64,000 nt of DNA, from assembly GCA_003512955.1 (NCBI GenBank), contig DOTG01000046.1, positions 1 to 64,000 of the forward strand, written 5' to 3'. Every line of letters begins with the position of its first letter. The first letter of the stretch is position 1. Below, piece after piece: positions 44,201-52,560 of the stretch. The notes beneath the pieces are model-generated. The model was not told the origin of the DNA, did no database searches, and was given only the letters and a program-made list of their open reading frames with translations. The stretch comes from Marinilabiliales bacterium (lineage in GTDB: Bacteria > Bacteroidota > Bacteroidia > Bacteroidales > SZUA-534). Position numbers and translations under genes: made by a program.

Positions 44201-44833
44201 TCCATCAACATATCTACAAAACGCACCATTACCCCTTCGGGCGGCACATTCCGCGAAGGTGTTTATGTAATTGAACGTAATGGGACCTACTATTTCTTTT
44301 GGTCGGAGAATGATACCCGGAGCCCCGATTACCGTGTACGCTACGGAACTTCAAAATCACCATTGGGCCCTATTACCGTACCTGCAAACAATTTGATTCT
44401 GTCCAAAGATGCAACAGCAGGTATTTATGGCCCGGGACACAATTCGGTGGTTCAAAATCCCGGGTGCGACGAATGGTACATGGTTTATCACCGGTTCACC
44501 CGCCCAAAAGGAATCACCATGCATGGCGACTCAGCCGGATATTTCCGCGAAGTGTGCATTGATAAACTGGAATTTAATGCCGATGGTTCGGTTAAAAAGG
44601 TAATACCTACCGTTCAGGGAATTGCCCCGGTTAAGGTGGGCGAAATTACAATCGGAGTTCATGAGGAAATGAATCCCAACGAAAAAAAAAACGGGAAAGT
44701 GATTTCCACAGAATACTACCAGATTGATGGCAAGCAAGTAAAAAAAAACGATCGGTTGAATAGGGGAATCTATATCGAACGCACCTTATACGACAATGGC
44801 ACGGCAAGTTCGCGGAAATTATTCATTAATTGA
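41267..44833 (+). CDS. LamG-like domain plus tandem GH43 catalytic domains
   Basis: This 1188-residue exported enzyme (signal ending near LLHAQ) has a concanavalin-like LamG domain (about 28-250), an atrophied Ig-like bacterial domain or two (about 255-445) and two complete GH43 five-bladed propellers. The first has GIRDPHI (base D497), WAPQTIYD and acid E668 in PVEGGCV; the second has YFADPEI (D837), WAPSITEK and acid E997 in FREGVYV. A short terminal NRGIYIERTLYDNG is like the end of a T9SS sorting tail. The two catalytic centres may cut different arabinose or galactose linkages. It is 85 bp after the GH30 gene. Confidence 0.92.
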   Translation: MMGQQLKRILSILSLAGCTLLHAQENTDSTLKVWFNFNGYDATSTSITDNSGNNFVATLKNEATISASGGIDGVLNLGLNNGFLDLGAVFGNQVINSLEDFTVATYVCISDDAVITNNGNFVFSFGNSEQIATDANGCMFFSAKNTRYAISLTNWTGEQAATTGQPMEKGKWKHLAISYNSTTKTVKIYLNGATVATSTNVTLAPKALGTPAYNFIGKSSYALNGDAYLQKTLIDEFRVYNVTLSDSQIVQLGASLPEMNAAWYQIQINDFLGSVDLKDGQLINADITLPTSEYGITITWSSSDTATISNAGVVVRPASGNEPKEVILTATAVKQGIMVVKAFRLIVIPSLSDTEAVTYDTENIIVAGSLDNLRSSLVLPVSGFEGSTIGWSSSLPDLLSDNGKLNYLSEKGTGKTKVVLTATVAKGSSVQTRPFEIYVAEKEGFSAYLFAYFTGNSGNEEALRFAISNDGFTYKALNNNNPVLNSAVISSTGGIRDPHILRGTDGQSYYMAATDMVSANGWNSNRAMILMKSINMVDWQTHVVNIQTTYPGYDELHRVWAPQTIYDQTQGKYMVYWSMQIGSEPDKIYYAYANSDFSALEGEPKILFQNPNGGSTIDADIVYKDGKYHLFFKTEGEGFGIKKAVSDSLTANYVMNDKYLQSTTNPVEGGCVFRLYDTDTWILMYDMYTSGAYQFTESTDLENFKVVDQKVKFNFTPRHGTIISITNVEAAALMKKWGSVSDVYIQSSASGAIKKNNVNFNQTAKTIYLPVRYGTDITKFNPQFVANAGCTVTPSGEQDFSMGAVNYTATIDGLGSKTYLVTVKIDNNPVLEGYFADPEILYSYKTRKFYLYPTTDGFVGWAGYYFKTFSSPDLVNWTDEGTILNLHTDVSWGTFNAWAPSITEKKVDGTYKYYYYFVAAGNVGVAVADNPTGPFVDSGKKLADNIDPDVYTDTLTGKSYLYWGNTTLYAAELNDDMVSINISTKRTITPSGGTFREGVYVIERNGTYYFFWSENDTRSPDYRVRYGTSKSPLGPITVPANNLILSKDATAGIYGPGHNSVVQNPGCDEWYMVYHRFTRPKGITMHGDSAGYFREVCIDKLEFNADGSVKKVIPTVQGIAPVKVGEITIGVHEEMNPNEKKNGKVISTEYYQIDGKQVKKNDRLNRGIYIERTLYDNGTASSRKLFIN

Positions 44834-44869
44834 AAACAAAAACAACTAACTATAAAACAGAACCAAAAC

Positions 44870-47299
44870 ATGAAAATTAGAACCATTCTGGGTGCTTTGG
44901 CAATTATGCTGGCGGCAACCACCACTCAGGCTAAACCACAATTTGGTCAGGCCGAACTGTTCAACAAAAATTGGAAGTTTCAGCTTGCTGATGTAAAAGA
45001 GGCATCAGTCCCAACTTTCGACGACTCAATGTGGCAAACATTGAACCTGCCACACGACTGGACTGTGAAAGGAACCTACAGCCCTGACCGTGCAAGCTGT
45101 ACCGGGTTTTTACCCGGCGGCATTGGCTGGTACCGTAAATCGTTTGTTGTTCCCGAAAACCGTAAAAGTGAAAAAGTATATATCTATTTCGAAGGCGTTT
45201 ATAACCGTAGCGAGGTATTCATCAACGGAACATCGGTGGGCAAACGCCCCAACGGCTACATTTCGTTCATGTACGACCTTACTCCGTACATCCAATTCGG
45301 GAAAGAGAATGTAATTTCAGTAAAAGTTGACCACTCGCAAGAACGCGATTCGCGCTGGTATTCAGGTTCGGGAATTTACCGCGATGCGTATTTGGTTTAT
45401 GCGCCTCCCGCTCACATCGGCTTGTGGGGAGTATTTTTCAAAGCTACCGGCATTACCGATACTAAAGCTGAAGTTTCAATTGAAACAACCATCAATAACG
45501 AGCAACCAAAAAGTGCCACTCTGCAAATAACCCATGAAATTATTGACCCATTTACAGGAAAGGTTGTGGCAACCACATCAAAAAAACAAACCGTTGAAGC
45601 AGGTAAAAATGCCACCTCAACCCAAGCTGTTGCAGTTAGTAACCCCAAACGGTGGTCGCTGGAACAACCGAACTTGTACACCGTGCGCACTATTATTAAA
45701 CAAGATGGAAAAGTAACCGAGCAGAACGAACAGAAATTGGGTCTGCGCACGCTCACCTTCGACCCAAACAAAGGCTTTGCCCTGAACAACAACTGGACAA
45801 AGCTGAAAGGCGTTTGCCTACACCACGACGCCGGGACACTCGGTTCAGCCGTTCCGCGCCAAGTGTGGAAACGCAGGTTGCGTACCTTGAAAGAGATGGG
45901 CTGTAACGCTATACGCACCAGCCACAACCCACAAGCATCGGATGTTTATGAGCTTTGCGATGAAATTGGTTTACTGGTAATGGACGAAGCATTCGACGAA
46001 TGGGAATTCCCCAAACGAAAATGGATTGAAGGCTGGAATGTTGGAACCCCAGGTTTTGAAGGCTCGTACGACTTTTTTGAGGAGTGGAGCAGCTGCGACC
46101 TTGCCGATATGATTTTGCGCGACCGCAACCATGCTTCCATTATCATGTGGAGCATTGCCAACGAAGTGGATTATCCGAACGACCCATACTCGCACCCTAT
46201 TTTGGACGGGACAAAAATAAACCAGCCCATGCACGGCGGCTACAAACCCGATTCACCAAAGGCTGAACGGCTGGGCGGGATTGCAAAACGGCTAACAACC
46301 GTAGTCCGTAGCCTTGACACTTCGCGCCCGGTTACCGCAGCCTTGGCCGGGGTTGTAATGTCGAACGAAACCGATTATCCTTTTGCATTGGACATTTGCG
46401 GCTACAACTACACCGAAGACCGTTATGCCACGGACCATGCCAAATATCCTATGCGCGTGATTTTCGGGAGCGAAAACGGCCACAGCATGGATTCGTGGAA
46501 AGCAGTCCGCGACAACGATTATATTTTCGCCCAATTCCTCTGGACAGGTATTGACTATCTGGGGGAATCAAATCCGTGGCCATCGCGCGGATTCAACTCC
46601 GGTTTCCTCGATTTTGGCGGCTTCCTGAAACCCCGCGGCCATTTCCGCCAGGCAGTTTGGAGCGAAAAGCCGGTTACTTATATCGGAACATATCCGGTTC
46701 CTAACGACAAAAACTACCTTTCAACCGATGCCTGGCCAATATGGAATTACAATGCCGGCGAAATGATGCGGGTGGTGGGTTATACCAATGCTCCACAATC
46801 GAAATTGTTGCTGAACGGCAAACAAGTTGGCGAAGTTAAACCGCTCGACGACAAAACAGGTGTTATTTTCTGGGATATTCCATACGAGGCCGGAGCCCTT
46901 GAAATTGTTGGAATGGATGCCAGCACTAAAACAATTTGTAACTACACGCTCCAAACATCAGCAAGGCCTGTTGCATTAACTGCTAATGCCGATGCAAAAA
47001 CCTTGAAAAAAGAGAATGGATTGGTGCATGTGGTTGTTCAGGTTGTTGATGAAAACGGGATTCCGGTAATGCTTTCCGACGATGAAATAACGTGTGTTGT
47101 TGAAGGCCCAGGCGAACTTTTAGGGCTTGAAGCTAGCAACAACTCCGACATGGGCAATTATTCCGATAACGTACAACGTTCGTTCCACGGACGTTTGTTG
47201 GCCTATATCCAAACAACTGGACAAGCCGGAACGGTAACTGTTAAGTTCTCGTCGCCTTGGTTGAAAGATGCCTCAGTAAAAGTTGAAGTAACCGAATGA
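44870..47299 (+). CDS. GH2 glycoside hydrolase (beta-galactosidase type)
   Basis: This 809-residue exported enzyme (signal MKIRTILGALAIMLAATTTQA) has the GH2 order: sugar-binding domain, immunoglobulin-like domain, TIM barrel and extra C-terminal domains. The barrel has RTSHNPQASDVYELCDE, acid/base E432 in MWSIANEVD and nucleophile E535 in FGSENGHS. Beta-galactosidase or beta-glucuronidase/mannosidase are all GH2 activities; location beside GH30 and GH43 favours galactosidase. It starts 36 bp after the GH43 gene. Confidence 0.93.
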   Translation: MKIRTILGALAIMLAATTTQAKPQFGQAELFNKNWKFQLADVKEASVPTFDDSMWQTLNLPHDWTVKGTYSPDRASCTGFLPGGIGWYRKSFVVPENRKSEKVYIYFEGVYNRSEVFINGTSVGKRPNGYISFMYDLTPYIQFGKENVISVKVDHSQERDSRWYSGSGIYRDAYLVYAPPAHIGLWGVFFKATGITDTKAEVSIETTINNEQPKSATLQITHEIIDPFTGKVVATTSKKQTVEAGKNATSTQAVAVSNPKRWSLEQPNLYTVRTIIKQDGKVTEQNEQKLGLRTLTFDPNKGFALNNNWTKLKGVCLHHDAGTLGSAVPRQVWKRRLRTLKEMGCNAIRTSHNPQASDVYELCDEIGLLVMDEAFDEWEFPKRKWIEGWNVGTPGFEGSYDFFEEWSSCDLADMILRDRNHASIIMWSIANEVDYPNDPYSHPILDGTKINQPMHGGYKPDSPKAERLGGIAKRLTTVVRSLDTSRPVTAALAGVVMSNETDYPFALDICGYNYTEDRYATDHAKYPMRVIFGSENGHSMDSWKAVRDNDYIFAQFLWTGIDYLGESNPWPSRGFNSGFLDFGGFLKPRGHFRQAVWSEKPVTYIGTYPVPNDKNYLSTDAWPIWNYNAGEMMRVVGYTNAPQSKLLLNGKQVGEVKPLDDKTGVIFWDIPYEAGALEIVGMDASTKTICNYTLQTSARPVALTANADAKTLKKENGLVHVVVQVVDENGIPVMLSDDEITCVVEGPGELLGLEASNNSDMGNYSDNVQRSFHGRLLAYIQTTGQAGTVTVKFSSPWLKDASVKVEVTE

Positions 47300-47315
47300 T
47301 AAGGAGATAAAAATT

Positions 47316-49481
47316 ATGAAATATCTATTAATCGCTTGTTTATTAATTTCTGCGACGCATCTTATTGCGACAGAAACCATATTGCTCGATTTTGAATCGG
47401 CTACGGTACCGGCATCGGTAAGTTCATGGGTGAACTATTCAAAAACAGGAACCTCGGCCAGTACTTGGGCTGCTCCTAATCCAGGTCCCGATGCCATCAA
47501 TGGAACTACGGGTTGTTATAAAATTGTAAAATCGGGCCAAGACCCTTACTGGACAGGCTTGGAGGTCACTTTGTCCAATTCTGTTTCAATTACATCGGCA
47601 AACCAGTATTTACACATATTGGTTTATAAAAATACCAATTCAAGAATAGCCATAACATACACCCCGGAATCGGGCAGCCAAAGCAGCGATGCCTGGCAAG
47701 CCAATTCCACTACCGGTGCCTGGATTGACTACATGTTGGCTATTCCTGTGGGAACCAGGCTCAAAACCTTTTCAATAAAAATAGCCGATGGTGCCGACGA
47801 TTATTACTTCGACCAGATTTTGCTTTCCAGCGTGGCCACTACAGCTTCGCCCATTACCATTGCTATTGACCCTTTGATAAAAGGCCCGGTTGTTGAAGGT
47901 TGGGGAGCATCGCTCTGTTGGTGGGCCAACGTTATGGGTGGTTTTTCCGATGTAAAAGTGAAAACCATTTGCGATTGGATTACCGATCCGGCAAAAGGGC
48001 TTAATATGAACATCTTCCGTTTCAATATTGGCGGGGGCGATGCTCCCGATCACAACCACATGCGTAGTGATGGTGGCAATATGCCAGGGTATAAAGCATC
48101 GGCAGCAGCCGACTACGATTGGGCTCAGGATGCCAAACAACGGAAAATATTGCAGCAGTTAATTGCCTCACGTATTGAAAAAGCCGGGGTTAACGACATT
48201 CAGCTAATAGGTTTTTCCAATTCACCGCCCTACTGGATGACAGTTAGTGGCTGCTCGGCAGGAAGCGTGGAAGGGAACGTGTGTAACCTGAAGCCGGATA
48301 TGTTTGACGATTTTGCCGATTACCTCACCGAAGTAACCCGGCATTATCACGATGATTTGGGGATAACCTTCAACTACATTGAACCCTTCAACGAGCCCGA
48401 TGCAAATTGGTGGAAAGCCTTTGGTGGACAAGAAGGTTGTTATTTTTCAGATGTGCAACAAATGACCATGATCCGCGAATTGTATCAAAAACTGGAAGGG
48501 AAAAATATGCTTTCGTATTGCCAAATTAACGCCAACGATGCGAATAATTTAGACAACGGATTAAATGCGCTAAACGCATACAGCTCGGCTGGCGATATTG
48601 TATCGAGATTGGGGCTGGTTTCGGCTCACAGTTATGGAGGCAACAACCGGGTAGGGTTAGCCAACTGGGCAAAAAACAACAATAAAAAGCTATGGCAATC
48701 AGAATCGGGGCCGTTGTATGTGGGCACTACTTACGAATCGCAAGTAATGATTGTGGCCGACCGCATTATTACCGACCTGCGTGTTTTAAAATGTACCGGC
48801 TGGTGCGACTGGCAGCTCGGTGGTGGTGGCGACCTCTCCAATTCATGGGCACAAATAGTGAGCAATTATGACGATAATCTTAACCCGATTGCGCGCAACA
48901 CAAACTATTACCTGCGTGCACAGTTCAGCCGGTTCATTAAGGCCGGGTACACCATTATTGAATCATCGGCCAATAATAGCCTGGCCGCAATTAGCCCCGA
49001 TGAAAAAGAACTCGTGCTGGTAATTAGCAATAGTAAACTATACGTGCAAAATTATTCCGTTGATTTATCCAAATTTTCTGGTTTTGGGAAAGTGGTACAA
49101 TTCCGTACTCGCGCTCAGGAGTCGCTGGGTGTCAAAAATTCGGAGGACCGTTTTAATATTACCGGTAACACCTTTAATTATGATGCCCAACCGGAATCGG
49201 TTGCCACTTTTATTATCCCTATCAACCAGGGAACATCGGCCAGTGAATTAAAAGATAATTCTGGTGATATGTATTTTTCGGGCAGTACGCTTTATACCAA
49301 CTTTACCGAGGTTGGTTCCATTTCGGTTGCCATTTACAATGTAGCCGGACAATTGGTGGAAACAAAAAACCGCGTTCCGGGACAAGGTACCTGCCAATTC
49401 AGCCTCAAAGACGGCATCTATTTGATTCACACCAATGTTGGCGCAAAAAAAATAACAAAAAGAGCAGTGGTTTCAAACTGA
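47316..49481 (+). CDS. GH30 enzyme with N-terminal binding module and T9SS tail
   Basis: This 721-residue exported protein (signal MKYLLIACLLISATHLIA) carries an N-terminal beta-jelly-roll module (about 20-180, shared with the downstream binding protein), a GH30 catalytic domain and a C-terminal T9SS sorting domain (about 635-721, ending SLKDGIYLIHTNVGAKKITK). Catalytic residues are acid/base E360 in PFNEPDANW and nucleophile E463 in WQSESGPLY. The enzyme should be secreted through the type IX system. It resembles endo-beta-1,6-galactanases, with beta-1,6-glucanase an alternative. Confidence 0.9.
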   Translation: MKYLLIACLLISATHLIATETILLDFESATVPASVSSWVNYSKTGTSASTWAAPNPGPDAINGTTGCYKIVKSGQDPYWTGLEVTLSNSVSITSANQYLHILVYKNTNSRIAITYTPESGSQSSDAWQANSTTGAWIDYMLAIPVGTRLKTFSIKIADGADDYYFDQILLSSVATTASPITIAIDPLIKGPVVEGWGASLCWWANVMGGFSDVKVKTICDWITDPAKGLNMNIFRFNIGGGDAPDHNHMRSDGGNMPGYKASAAADYDWAQDAKQRKILQQLIASRIEKAGVNDIQLIGFSNSPPYWMTVSGCSAGSVEGNVCNLKPDMFDDFADYLTEVTRHYHDDLGITFNYIEPFNEPDANWWKAFGGQEGCYFSDVQQMTMIRELYQKLEGKNMLSYCQINANDANNLDNGLNALNAYSSAGDIVSRLGLVSAHSYGGNNRVGLANWAKNNNKKLWQSESGPLYVGTTYESQVMIVADRIITDLRVLKCTGWCDWQLGGGGDLSNSWAQIVSNYDDNLNPIARNTNYYLRAQFSRFIKAGYTIIESSANNSLAAISPDEKELVLVISNSKLYVQNYSVDLSKFSGFGKVVQFRTRAQESLGVKNSEDRFNITGNTFNYDAQPESVATFIIPINQGTSASELKDNSGDMYFSGSTLYTNFTEVGSISVAIYNVAGQLVETKNRVPGQGTCQFSLKDGIYLIHTNVGAKKITKRAVVSN

Positions 49482-49503
49482 AATTGCCTAAAAACAGGGG
49501 GTT

Positions 49504-49542
49504 GATACAATAGCGAAACAGTTTGTTACAATAGTGAAACAG
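49504..49542 (+). promoter_or_regulatory. Candidate HTCS operator: two direct repeats 21 bp apart
   Basis: GATACAATAGCGAAACAG at 49504-49521 and GTTACAATAGTGAAACAG at 49525-49542 differ at two to three positions and are 21 bp apart; the second equals the half-site before the first GH30 gene. It lies about 65-100 bp upstream of the binding-module gene, marking a second regulated transcription start inside the locus. Confidence 0.55.
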
Positions 49543-49605
49543 CAAGTAAGGATTGTTTATGAAATTTGTAGTAATTAAAATTTTTGATAACTAAAATCTA
49601 AATTT

Positions 49606-51045
49606 ATGAAAAAACTAATTTTACTCTCAATGTCGTTTTGTTACTTGTCGCTGTTTACAAATGCACAGGACACTTTATTTACCGGTGATATTACTACCAG
49701 CAAATTCTCCAGAATGGACATCATTGATTGGGCTATGGGCGAAACCTTAACCAACGGCTATTATGTGAATTTTGGTACGGCAGAAGCCCCTGCATTCACC
49801 GAAGTGGGCGCCAACCCGGTTAAAACAGGAATTAACACCTCTGATAAGGCCCTACACATGGCTACAACAAAAGGCCATAGCTGGTGGCCCGACTTTATGA
49901 TTATGACACTGGCTGAACCTATTTCCATTACCGAAGCAACACGTTACCTTCATATTTATCATTATCGTGAAAACCTGAACAAAGGGTTCAGCATCTATAT
50001 TGGTAATGTAACTCTACCCGAAGATGTTGATAAAGGAAACAAACGCTGGGACATGGATCTTAAAAAGCCCGGCGTATGGGAAGATTGTGTAGTTGATTTG
50101 CATTGGTACATTGAAAATGCAACACCCGTTGATGCCATTGGGATGTTGATGGACCGTAACTGGGGTGGCGATGCCGAAGACCCAACCAATTACTATATGG
50201 ATGAGATTGTACTAAACAACAGCAATTTACCACGCGGCCTCAATATCTTTGCCGAAACTGAGTTAAGCATTGATTTGGGTAATGAAGCTTCCACCAATAA
50301 ATGGGTAGGCACCACTGATTTGCAAAACCCTGAAAACACTTCAGCCATAGTTGCCAATCCTTTTACCAGTTATTCTGTTGAGGCACCCTATAATACAATT
50401 ATGAAATTCAACAAAAGTGCAAATGCCGACTGGTGGGCAGGTGGGCCACGTTTTGTTTTAAATGGGTCGTTACATGTTGGAACAACGGGTAATTCTTATT
50501 TACATGTTTTTGTAAATATTGATTCAATGGAAACAGCCAAAGATTACTATGTGGTCCAGTTAAATGCAAAAGACTTTGCCGGCAACCAACTTGATAGCGG
50601 CGATGGGCTTAAATACTGGTCTGACGATGCTGGCCATTGGGTTGACATGGTGATGGATGTTACATCGTTGACTTATGTTTCTGAATTCCAGGTCCGTTTC
50701 GATGTACGTAAAGATGATGCCGATGCTTACATTAAGTCGCCTTATGGTAAATTTTATCTCGATGGTCTTGAAATAAATGGCAGCTCCGAACCACGCTTAT
50801 TTGGACCGAATGCGGTAGATAATAAAGAACTGCCGAAAATTAGCGTGTATTCCGCAAATAAAAACATCGTAGTTGATGGTAATGTTTCTACTGTTGAGGT
50901 GTTTAGCGTTTTGGGAAGTAAAATTGGAAAATATACTACCCATGAATCAACTACCCGGATTCCGGTAAATAACGGTGGAGTTTACCTGGTACGGACAACC
51001 CAAACCGATAATACCATTTCAACAACAAAAGTTTTAGTTAAATAG
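49606..51045 (+). CDS. Secreted protein with two binding-type modules and T9SS tail
   Basis: This 479-residue exported protein (signal ending near FTNAQ) has two related jelly-roll modules (about 20-210 and 220-400), each with the pattern seen at the N terminus of the adjacent GH30 enzyme (ISITEATRYLHIYHYR; compare SITSANQYLHILVYK). A C-terminal T9SS-type tail ends VYLVRTTQTDNTISTTKVLVK, given in part. No catalytic residues are visible. I infer a non-catalytic surface or secreted glycan-binding protein. It has its own candidate operator and a strong terminator follows. Confidence 0.75.
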   Translation: MKKLILLSMSFCYLSLFTNAQDTLFTGDITTSKFSRMDIIDWAMGETLTNGYYVNFGTAEAPAFTEVGANPVKTGINTSDKALHMATTKGHSWWPDFMIMTLAEPISITEATRYLHIYHYRENLNKGFSIYIGNVTLPEDVDKGNKRWDMDLKKPGVWEDCVVDLHWYIENATPVDAIGMLMDRNWGGDAEDPTNYYMDEIVLNNSNLPRGLNIFAETELSIDLGNEASTNKWVGTTDLQNPENTSAIVANPFTSYSVEAPYNTIMKFNKSANADWWAGGPRFVLNGSLHVGTTGNSYLHVFVNIDSMETAKDYYVVQLNAKDFAGNQLDSGDGLKYWSDDAGHWVDMVMDVTSLTYVSEFQVRFDVRKDDADAYIKSPYGKFYLDGLEINGSSEPRLFGPNAVDNKELPKISVYSANKNIVVDGNVSTVEVFSVLGSKIGKYTTHESTTRIPVNNGGVYLVRTTQTDNTISTTKVLVK

Positions 51046-51061
51046 ATAAAGTGTTTTAATT

Positions 51062-51090
51062 GGGGAGGGTAAATTACCCTCCCCTTTATT
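51062..51090 (+). terminator. Strong terminator after the binding-module gene
   Basis: GGGGAGGGTAA at 51062-51072 and TTACCCTCCCC at 51074-51084 pair perfectly around a single A, followed by TTTATT. The very short loop is unusual; breathing of the A-T pairs would give a functional loop. Confidence 0.75.
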
Positions 51091-51278
51091 CATACCTTAC
51101 ATTCGCAAGTGGCAGTACAATTATTCTGGGGATGGATTATTCTTCCATACGGTGTACCGAAGCCGCATCGCAATTAACTATCGCATTTTCCAAACTTGTT
51201 AACCATCATTTGCGGAAATTAGGTTTTATGCAATGTATATTACATGGTAGTATAAATTAATACCGAAAACGGCACCCT

Positions 51279-51731
51279 ATGGAAGCTACTTTTAAATTAA
51301 GATTATTAAAAAAACCATTTCTTCTATATTCCTCAATAATAAGCCTTTTCGTTGCTTTCTCATGCAATGATGCTTCAGAGGATGATGTAACTGCGAAATT
51401 GATCGGAACCTGGCAACAAACATCAAGAACAGTAGATGGCACCCCTGCAACACTCGACAGTACCCGGTTGGTTGTGCAAATAAACAATAACAGTATTTGT
51501 GTACTTTATGATTCATCATATACTGCCATAAGTACTAACAAAGTACTTATCCGTTCAGGATGGAGTTACAATAATGGGTTGCTGAACATCGCAGTGGATT
51601 TGCCTGCTTCATGGGCTGTAAATGCTAACGATAACGGACTTGGTATGGACCGTGTTGACTTTAAACAGGACGGGACTATTGCTAAAACCAGCATCCATTT
51701 TGAAAGAATTGCAAATATTGAACAAGAATAA
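51279..51731 (+). CDS. Small lipoprotein with lipocalin-like domain
   Basis: This 150-residue protein has an N-terminal hydrophobic segment ending in a lipobox (LFVAFSC, Cys29) and a single beta-rich domain beginning KLIGTWQQTSRTVDG, the opening of lipocalin-like domains of Bacteroidota. It ends 12 bp before a second lipoprotein of similar design. Both sit between the binding-module gene and the first SusC gene, so a role as glycan-binding surface lipoproteins is likely but unproven. Confidence 0.72.
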   Translation: MEATFKLRLLKKPFLLYSSIISLFVAFSCNDASEDDVTAKLIGTWQQTSRTVDGTPATLDSTRLVVQINNNSICVLYDSSYTAISTNKVLIRSGWSYNNGLLNIAVDLPASWAVNANDNGLGMDRVDFKQDGTIAKTSIHFERIANIEQE

Positions 51732-51743
51732 TCGGAAATAGTA

Positions 51744-52415
51744 ATGAACATTTATAAAATATTTCTCATCCTTTTTTTACCCTTGGTTATTCTTTCATCG
51801 TGTAAAAAAGAGGACACCAATGAGGGAATGGCCGTTGGCCTTTGGAAACAGGTTTCGGTTACCGAAGATGGTGCAAAAATGGCACTCACCCCTGAACAGG
51901 AAGCCTGCAAAATCCTGATTGAAGCCAACGGAATATGCCGCTATTACCACCAAGCATTCATGAGTTACAATAACGGCCAAGGCCCAACAACATTTTATGG
52001 CACCTGGAGTATGCTCGATGGCCAATGGCTTAACTTAACCACCGACAAGTGGCAATTTGTCCCTTCATTAAGAAGTGATAGCAGCAAAGTAGTGCTCACC
52101 TATACCGATGGTATTATTGATACAATAGCCAGCGTAAAAAAACAGTGGAACCAATACCACATCCAATCAAGGTTTACCATTCTGCAATTAACCGATGACG
52201 TATTGGAGATACGTTTAAAAACCTTTGTGGGCGAAAAAAAATATGCGCTTTTGTTTGCCCCTGATCCCGAAGATTTTATCGAAATAAAAACCGCTGCCTC
52301 AATTGATGGCTCTTACAGCCCTAAATTGGTTACCGATGATAACTATTGGACAATCCGGAAAGAATACCAAACATTGAAAACCTATGTTTTCACATTTGAG
52401 CGTGAAAATTATTGA
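51744..52415 (+). CDS. Lipoprotein with lipocalin-like domain
   Basis: This 223-residue lipoprotein (VILSSC, Cys20) has a lipocalin-like start (MAVGLWKQVSVTEDG) and several strand pairs (TFYGTWSMLDGQWLNL). It is related in layout to the preceding protein. No enzyme motif is seen. The next gene, SusC, begins after a 145-bp gap. Confidence 0.72.
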   Translation: MNIYKIFLILFLPLVILSSCKKEDTNEGMAVGLWKQVSVTEDGAKMALTPEQEACKILIEANGICRYYHQAFMSYNNGQGPTTFYGTWSMLDGQWLNLTTDKWQFVPSLRSDSSKVVLTYTDGIIDTIASVKKQWNQYHIQSRFTILQLTDDVLEIRLKTFVGEKKYALLFAPDPEDFIEIKTAASIDGSYSPKLVTDDNYWTIRKEYQTLKTYVFTFERENY

Positions 52416-52560
52416 TAACCAAAAAAACTATTTGTGTCCAAACAGCAAATTATTTTATGGCGTATTCCCTGTCTCCACGCCCTACACCTAACTAAAGACA
52501 GGCAACAGAGTAGAAGAGAGACTGGCATGTGACCTTGATCTAATAAATAAAAATAAACAC

